Source: Marthasterias glacialis (Eukaryota > Echinodermata > Asteroidea > Forcipulatida > Asteriidae). From it: a stretch of 64,000 nucleotides of DNA. Where the stretch lies: the NCBI GenBank assembly GCA_911728455.2, contig OU452223.1:8826174-8890173 (forward strand), in the 5' to 3' direction. The translations under genes were made by a program, and so were the position numbers. The notes under the pieces were generated by a model. That model saw only the letters and a program-made list of their open reading frames with translations, was not told the DNA's origin and ran no database searches. The number at the start of each line of letters is the position of its first letter. Positions within the stretch are counted from its first letter, which is position 1. Below, piece after piece: positions 55,906-64,000 of the stretch.

Positions 55906-58828
55906 GAAAACTGTTTAAGTTGTACCTTTTTTAAAGGTAAAAATGGTATTTTAAGACTACAGTTTGCACATATATTTTTCTACTTCTCTCAAGTGATTAG
56001 TTTGATTTAAACTGTGTGAATGTTGTCATAATTCTCTTGATTGGTCAGGAAAGAATATAACTTAAAAACTATCAAAATAACTTCAATACAAATATGGCAA
56101 CAACGCATGCCACCAGCCCACAAATTACGAGCACTTCTTCAGCAATAAAATGCATAAAAGTATTTGCACATAGATGATTGGAAAACAAATAAATTCTTAC
56201 AGAAAACAAGAATGCACCATTCCTTTAAAATAAGGCTTCACCCTCTGATCCAGAACAAATTGATGAAGGCAATAAGAGAAAATAATTGAAGCATTACATT
56301 AGATGTTAGTTGTGACAGTTCATTTCGTCGCAGCAGTGCTACTACGGTGAACAGGACGACCAGTTATCTTTTACGTTGGCAATCAACTCACTTGACGTAC
56401 AGTAATAATACAAAGTAATGGGGAAAATAGTGTAGTATGCAGGGCCGTGTACTAAACACGTCATTCGCTCGCACAACGAGCCATGCTCATGGTCTTTGCC
56501 TTGGTGGCATCCCCCACCCCCCCCCAACAAAAAAAATAAAAAATAAAATAAAATAATGCTCCCGCGGACATTCCAATTTCCTAAGTGAAGTTTGCTACTG
56601 GGAAAAAGTGCCTCGCTTCTGCCAAACCCCTGTACATGCACTTCAAGGAGAAACCTGCGCAGTGCAATACGGCCGAAGGGATGAAATATTTATATTATAC
56701 AACTTTCCATTTCCGGTTCCACAAACAGCTTTTGAATTATTGCCATCTTTTTAACCCGCCTCCTCCCCGATGAAAATACCCCCAGACCAATCTGGGTATT
56801 AGCCAAAGCTCATTACACACATCATCATTAAAAGAGAATGACCATTAATTGTTTTTATTCATAACTAACGGCTTTAGAAGATAGAAATTTACACTCATTT
56901 GCATTTAAGAATAGCGTCACCCCCGATCAAACAAAGAGACGACCATTCTTTAATATCTACAAATAAAATGAGAGCGACAGTTTTTAATTACTGGCACACC
57001 TCAGTAACACTTTCTCATTGTGTGCTACCTACAAGGAATATAAATGAAAATTCAAACCTCGGGGCTTGGGATTTCAGGAAGACATTCCTTGTGACCACAG
57101 GGCTGGTAACTGGCGACATTTTTCTGTGGACCATGAACACTTGGGGACCAAAACAACTTTTTTCCCCTCTCAATGTCGTTACTCGCTGACCTTTTGGGAT
57201 GAGGAGGTTTGGATATGACATCCTCACCAACAAATCTTCATATGAACTATCTTAACCGGATGACTTGAATACACGCAAACGTTTCTCCTGCCTGGAAACG
57301 GAAGCCGTCTTAAGATGCCATTATGTAATTTCGGACCACCGGAGCAAAGGTCGCCTGGTCATTCCACTGCGTAGCGTGCACAGACCACACACACATCATC
57401 TAATGCTTCATTTCACCCACACAAGTACAAAAAAGGTCATAAATATTGCCATTTTCTGGCCATTGAGGCAGTTTTTGTGTAATCCCCAATTATAGACCTT
57501 TTTCCTTTTGTTCCAAAAAGGGGATTACGTGGCATCGAGAGGCTTCCACCATTGTTCATTCTTTGTATTTAGGCTGAATGGAGGTAAGTCAAAGTGAGCC
57601 GGCAATCAAGCCATGGTTCGGTAACGGCCGATGTTTTGCAATTCACGGTGCGTGAATTTGACATTTTCTCAGTCGAGAAACAAAACGGAGGATCCAGGGG
57701 GACGGGACAACAACAACAAAAAATCCCCGCGGCAACTGCTTAATAACTGCATAAAAACAATAGTGCATTTTGTGGGGAAAACTGTTACAGGAAATTTTTC
57801 ATTGGTTGCTTTAGTGGCCTGGTATTCAAATCACTGCACAAGAGCCAGTTGTCCCATCGAGAATGCAAACTGTAATAATGTGTGCACTTCAAAGGCCTTG
57901 AATAGCACATTGACCAACAGTTACTGCATAACTATGTACTTATCATAACACTTGCCAATGTTTGCATTTCCGCTCACAGACGAGAACATGTCTATGTCCA
58001 TACATGGACCATAGAGCAAGGGGGATGACAATGCTCAAAGTTTTGACACTGTAATACTCTAAGCGAGGACTGGCTTGCTAGTCTATTCTGTAATTATTAC
58101 AGAATACAATACATGGCCTGGGAATCTGCCATATGGATGGTGTATAGAGGTGGGATCAGGCTTGTTATCCGCTAAATAATCCATCATGTTATTGTATACT
58201 GGCTGTGGGGGTGTTGCCAATGGTGCCAAAAAAAGACAAACAACAGACAAGATTAGACTTACACATTAGACTTCGGTGAAACAATGCGTGGCAATGTTTT
58301 GGTCCAGACAAACAAGTACAACGTGCATGTCTGATGAACGAATGAGATGAGACCTTTTTTTTGGTGCTACAATTCTTTGGGACAAATGTCTAGGCCTATA
58401 GGACAAAAACAAAAATCCCCCCGAATTCTGAAATCTACTCCGCGGTAGTAGTAGAATAATAACAGGACAAGTTCTCAGAAGAACTATCTACTGTATATAG
58501 CAAAGTAGATATAGTCACATGGTGTTACCGCAAACCAAATATACTCTACAGCTGAATGTTGCAAACTAAATCAGTGGTTGGTTGTAAACAAAAACATACA
58601 TCAGCAAGTCGATAAGTACAAATAATTACAAGCAGGACACTGCCAACTAGTGGACAAGGCCCGGAATAACAAAATGCACCTTGTGTCTGGGTGCATTTGA
58701 TCTACTGTTGACCAAGCTTTCAGGTAGCCAGCTGTGCAGTCGTGATTAGCACGGCCAAATGAAAACAATCACGGCCAATGTGTCAGTGTCAAGGCTTCCT
58801 CTTTTAAATGCAAGTCGAACCATAGATC

Positions 58829-58985
58829 CAGGCCTGGAATTTCATCTTTGGGAGGGCAAGGCCATTCGCATTGCGCAAAGGGCACTTCCGTTGGAAAAAA
58901 CTTAGTCTATGGGAAACATTTGAAGGGGCACAAAGGCCAGGACCAGGGCAACGGATTCTCCGAATACGGACCGTAATGAAACCCT
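58829..58985 (+). mobile_element. hAT-like MITE family C, copy 6
   Basis: The left end CAGGCCTGGAATTTCATC is well kept and is the inverse of the end at 20790. The core has GGGAGGGCAAGGCCATT, AAAGGGCACTTCCG, GTCTATGGGAAACATTTGAA and GGGGCACAAAGGCC. The right end is worn. Confidence 0.7.
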
Positions 58986-60002
58986 CGTGATGATCATGGA
59001 TCTGTACTGTGCACACTGTGTGTGTACAGGTGCCAAGTTACAAACCCAGCTAGAAATGTCCAGGTCCTCGATCCCATAATTTATGAATGCACCCACTGTC
59101 AGCACAGTGCCATTGTTATTATTACCATTAAAAGACTGGCTAGAAGGTTGTGTAATAGTTGACATCACATGACATCCCACGTGGCCTATCGGGTAGCTGT
59201 TACATGGGCCGCAGGGTTGCACACGTGCACGCACTGATCAAAAAGAGGAAACGTGATAGGTCTTCGCTAGCAAGAGTGCAAGTGCGGTGGCCCCTAAACA
59301 GCGTGGGGTTTAGGACCAACTTCTAGAAGCCCTCTGGAGCATTATGAGCGATTTCTTTGTTCGAAAAACACGTTCTTTCTTATTGTCTTTCTAAGATACA
59401 ACTTTTCTGATTTAAATCAGAAATCCAATGAATTATGATTTTCTTCCGACCCCCCAAAATAGTTTTTTCCCCCGAGTTTTTTGTGGAAAACAAGCCAAAT
59501 TATTTGTCATATTATTATTGAAATATAAAGACAAGCTCAGCGCACACTTCTGGTGCTAAATAACAGTGATTGTAGTGCCTCAATTCAGCTAACAGACTGC
59601 ATGTTTTTAAAAATATTTTGTTAGTTTTAGCCCCATTAAAAAAGTTGCCGGTAGCACCAAATAACGCGGTATTTTGGCGACGGTATTATCGAGTACCAAA
59701 AAATTGAATACCACCCAAGCTTAGCACCTAATTTATAAAATCATCATAGATTGGTTGGACGGAGTGTTTATTTAAAACAAGCGAATTATTAAATATGATA
59801 TTACACGCACTGCTCCAAAAAACCAATGATATACTATCCCTATATTAAAAAACTATTCAGTAATCAAATTTAAATTACATGATTGATAATTTCTTTCCTA
59901 CTAAAGGACACTACAGTTCAAAGCATTGTTCTCTTAGACGGAACATTACCTCGTTGGGTCGTAAGCCCTAATTCTTTTAAAGAATTTTTTAATCAGACAT
60001 AT

Positions 60003-60158
60003 TTGGGCCTTGAAAAAAAGTAGGAAAAGTACAAGGGCTGCCCTACATGTACATAAGAAATGGGCTTTTATATACATTTTCAGGCTACTTACTGCTTTTT
60101 CTGAGGAAAAAAAAAATGGAAATCAGATTAAAGTAGAAAGAATATCTTGCATGTTTTT
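60003..60158 (+). repeat. Dispersed repeat family D, copy 2
   Basis: Partner of 35710-35880, same orientation. A shorter match (GGACTTGAAAAAAAGTAAAA then AGTACAAAGGCTTTA) occurs at about 52691-52728. Confidence 0.6.
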
Positions 60159-60540
60159 ATGAGTGTACTTGTAATATAATTCTCGCAAAGAGAACAAGCT
60201 ATTGATTCACCTGGGTTATAAATCTATCATGTTCAATCATGTGTTCTCTTAGACTTACAACATGACCAAGTTAGGACTTTAGCCCTACAAATTAAAAAAG
60301 AAAAAAGAAAAAAAGTTTTATCAAAGTTTGTTATCCTTTTTAAAATTTGTTTATTCTTTTTTTAATTTTATTTTGCACCTTCTTTTTACGAGGATTGCTC
60401 TTTTAGATCGTAGTTCACTTTTAGGCAATCCCTAGGCTGCTGTTTGTTTCTCCTATTCTGTTATGTGTTCTACTGTTTTTTAAAACCTAAAATGAATAAA
60501 TAAAAAATAAACAAACAACTAAACAACAACATTTAAAAAA

Positions 60541-60805
<265 letters not shown>

Positions 60806-62440
60806 AAATAAGGCAGTCCAAGACGAGATTTGGTGAGACTGACTTTTGATTAGAATTGAATAATACAGTGCATGTACAGAGACCTACATAAAACATTAAA
60901 ACCGCCAACAACAAAATCAGAGCCATGTCTCTCAATACTGAAGGCGATAAAATAACGTGTATTTTTTTGTCAGATTAATTCTTCTTTCCCCCTTTTTCCG
61001 GCTACACCTACGCAGAATTAATTTCAAGGTTATGCCAGGGTTGTGCTAACAATTGCTGGTACCATGTGAAGTACAACCTGTATCAATTATATGTAGATTA
61101 GTATACTTGTACAGTATGTAGGTGTTGTAAATGGAATCACCCAGCTGTAAAATACCCAAGTTGACTGACGACACACCTAGTTACATTAATATCAAGTAAA
61201 CGTACATGGACACAATATCAGCAATACATAGATTTGCCCGATCCAATGGTCACACTGTATGCAGTACTGTACAGTATTGAGTATTGATAATATCATGTAA
61301 AAAGCTAATGTAAACATTCTCCCTGCTACTATCTATCATGAATTAAATATTACATAATATATGCTAATTTGCTCATGAAATTGAGACGCAGTCTGTGTGT
61401 ACTACATGTACAGGTGTACATGTGTTGAGTTTACACACATTGTGCACATGTACACTACAGAACGTAGATGTTTTTACAGAGTGAGCTGTACTTGATTGAA
61501 GCATGGATGTAGTTTTACATGATACCATCACCCACGGAACTCCGCTGACCCACCATGGGCGAAAATCCTATGGTCAATTGCATACGAATTTCCACTTAAA
61601 AAATGTTTGCTTTATAAACTGATGAGTGACCAGTGTAATGAATGGTCCGCGCCATTTTCTCAATGGTGAAAAATGCTCCTTGTCGGGCCGTGTCGCATGG
61701 TTTTTCATGCCCTCTAGTTCTTAACTCTTTAACTTACATTGTACCATGCTTGAAGACTGTACTGGACATGTGCAGAGGTACATTTCCATTTAAACAGATC
61801 TTCATGAACATAATATGATAGTAGACATGCACACGTCCACAAAGTGAGTTTGCTTTTATTGTGTATTAAAACATTAACAAATTCAGACACAACACTGATA
61901 TGTTAGTCTATAGTTGTCATATTTGTCGTTAAAATAAATGTAAACAGTTTAAAGTTGTAACAAACACCTTCACACTCAAAGGTGAATGTTACATACATGT
62001 ACAAAATTGAGTCTAATGTATTTATGAATGCTTTAAATGATATTAGTTATCACACAAGGGATATGGGATGCAAATGCGCTACATTTTTCCACATTCCACA
62101 AGCGCGCAAGTAATAATGAATCTCCCAGCCAACTTCATACCGCCTCATCGAAACAATAAAAAGCGCAAAGTATACAATTTTCATGACAAGTGCTTTTTCA
62201 TGACGAGCAAAAATGTGCAACGCGCAAAGTTCAGAACGTTACTTTGCACTGTTTGTATACAGAACATGGCGCATGACTCTCACAATAAGCAGATTGCAAT
62301 ATAAAATATTGCATGATATTGTTCGTTATCACATTCGAGCAATCTGATTGGAGGATAAGTGCGTACTGGAACATAAGGACAAACGTCACGCAATGTCTTA
62401 ACCTTGAGAAATGACCCATGTAAACGTTTTTTTTTTTATT

Positions 62441-62495
62441 CAGGTTCAAATCCCGCTCTAGTCAAACTTACTTTGTTCACCCCTAACTTAGATAA
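62441..62495 (+). mobile_element. SINE fragment related to 36766-37125
   Basis: B box GGTTCAAATCCCGC (62443-62456), then TCTAGTCAAACTTACTTTG and TTCACCCC, matching the order ATCAGCCAAATTTTCTTTG, CTCACCTC at 36834-36859. The upstream half of the tRNA-like head is missing and replaced by a T run. Confidence 0.5.
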
Positions 62496-64000
62496 TTTTT
62501 ACATTCCGTTGTTTTTTTCTGGAATAAGTCCATTAGCAAGGTTGTCTAATGCATGAATGAAATCCAAGTCCAGGTAGTTATGACTAAACTTGACATCATG
62601 AAAATAGTTGAGTTTAACTACAGTTGCCTCACAAAAACAGGGTTTGCCCTAAACTTCTTCAGTGATTATATCCAGCAGGACAAGTTACATACTTGTACGT
62701 ACATGTACATGCAGCTTGTCGTTTCACAAGTCCATCAGCTCTTCCATATATGAAAGTGGGAGAGAATTTAGACCAGTCCTAAGGTGTTTAAACATGCATA
62801 AGGGAGAAGTACACTGAAAAATATTGAATAAAATCATTGCCTGAATGTTCATACTGCATGTATACCGGAATTTCACTTTCAATTTTTCTCCTGAGAGCCA
62901 CCCTGATCCATATCGTACCTAATACACCAATTAACAATCACAACTAACCACTTTTCAGACTTCTAATCAATATCGGCAATCTCAGAAGAGAAACACTGAT
63001 GGATCAAGATTAGCCGTGGCAGTATTGTATTTCCAAACTCAAATGTCAGATTGTCCATCAAGCCAGGAGACCAGTAATCTATCAGAGGGACTTGTCACGA
63101 GTGAAACCCAATCGTTCCCTGTCGTATTCGGCGCACTCCACGGAGGCAATGTTACTCCTTCTAATACATTGACGAGATGCCAAGTGCTGAATCAATAGCG
63201 TGCAGGAATGTCAAGCTGTGTTAAACTTGGAATTAATTTGGCATTTCGCTAAGACTTTTTTCGGGGGGGGAGAGAGATGGCAAGGAGAAGGGAATTCATA
63301 TCGGCTAAAAAACAATACAATTTATTTATTATAGGGAATTCACTGGGTGAAATTATTCAAGAATCTATTTGATAGGCCTATATGAAGGTTTGAATGTAGA
63401 GTAGTGTTGCAACTTCGTATTTCACTGAAAGTAAGTACAGGAGAAACTATAGTACATGTACACTATATAACTATTACTTTTTATTTTATTTTGTTTATTT
63501 ATTGTTTTTTGCTTTTAACACAGCTGCAAAAAAACAATAAAGAATGTATTCAAAATAAATGCAATTTATTCAACAATATTTGTGAATAAATTGAAACACT
63601 ACTTTTTGAGTTTAGTGTACAAGATGGCTTTTCCATACATGACATGTTGTCCAAATTCATGCTAAAAGATTATGAAATTCTGAAGACAAAAAAACAATCC
63701 TGAAAATTCCCAAGCCAGTCTAAATAAGAAGACAATAAAACTGACTTCCCAGTGTGTTTTTCAATGATACAAAAATAGTCTTATAATTAGGCCATTTATT
63801 CGCAAATTGTATGGTGATCCTCCAAACCCACGGAAATTGCGAATACTAACGAGCTTTCATAATGACGTTGAAATTTGCCTGTAAACGTATGGCAACCTTT
63901 TGAAAAGTGCCAGCAAGTCTCCACACGAAAGACAACACAGAAAAAATGGTCTATTATCCATTGTACCTGGTGTTTGCACACCAAGATGTACGTGTCATTT

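Overview
This is AT-rich animal DNA with long introns, many short ORFs that look like chance, and a dense load of short interspersed repeats. The repeat mix (tRNA-headed SINEs, hAT-like MITEs with CAGGG or CAGGCC ends, TTAA-flanked MITEs, and palindromic elements beginning GGGTGGATTTCAC or GGGCCCAATTCCATAGAGC) suggests a marine deuterostome. An echinoderm, perhaps a sea star, is my best guess, but this is an inference from repeat style and not a proof.

The only protein-coding gene I can support is on the minus strand: the 5' half of a CELF1/2-type (CUGBP/Bruno-like) RNA-binding protein gene. Six coding exons were assembled by eye, with GT-AG introns and matching phases: 26449-26272 (start codon), 11210-11128, 6931-6883, 5418-5290, 4179-4097 and 986-858. 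Together they encode residues 1-217: all of RRM1, all of RRM2 and the start of the divergent linker. The rest of the linker and RRM3 lie beyond base 1. A 3' splice site just upstream of the start codon, plus an in-frame stop, implies a separate non-coding leader exon and promoter at higher coordinates. Much or all of 26.5-64 kb may therefore be 5' intron or upstream flank.

Layout: 1-857, start of the intron after exon 6, with a long pyrimidine-rich tract in transcript sense. 858-11210, five exons separated by 1.1-4.2 kb introns carrying a few MITEs. 11211-26271, a 15 kb intron. 26487-64000, no recognisable gene but at least five SINEs or SINE pieces, roughly twenty MITE copies, a 0.7 kb DNA transposon with long inverted ends, a 0.45 kb foldback element and an ATAA microsatellite.

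The most interesting points are: an apparent loss of the second AG of a tandem acceptor at the RRM2 RNP1 exon, which adds one codon in the middle of a normally invariant motif; a possible in-frame cassette exon inside RRM2; a 14-base homopolymer as the polypyrimidine tract of the first coding exon; and several repeat families with multiple copies in this one window. I found no new multi-gene system. No true tRNA, rRNA, CRISPR or prokaryotic-type feature was seen.
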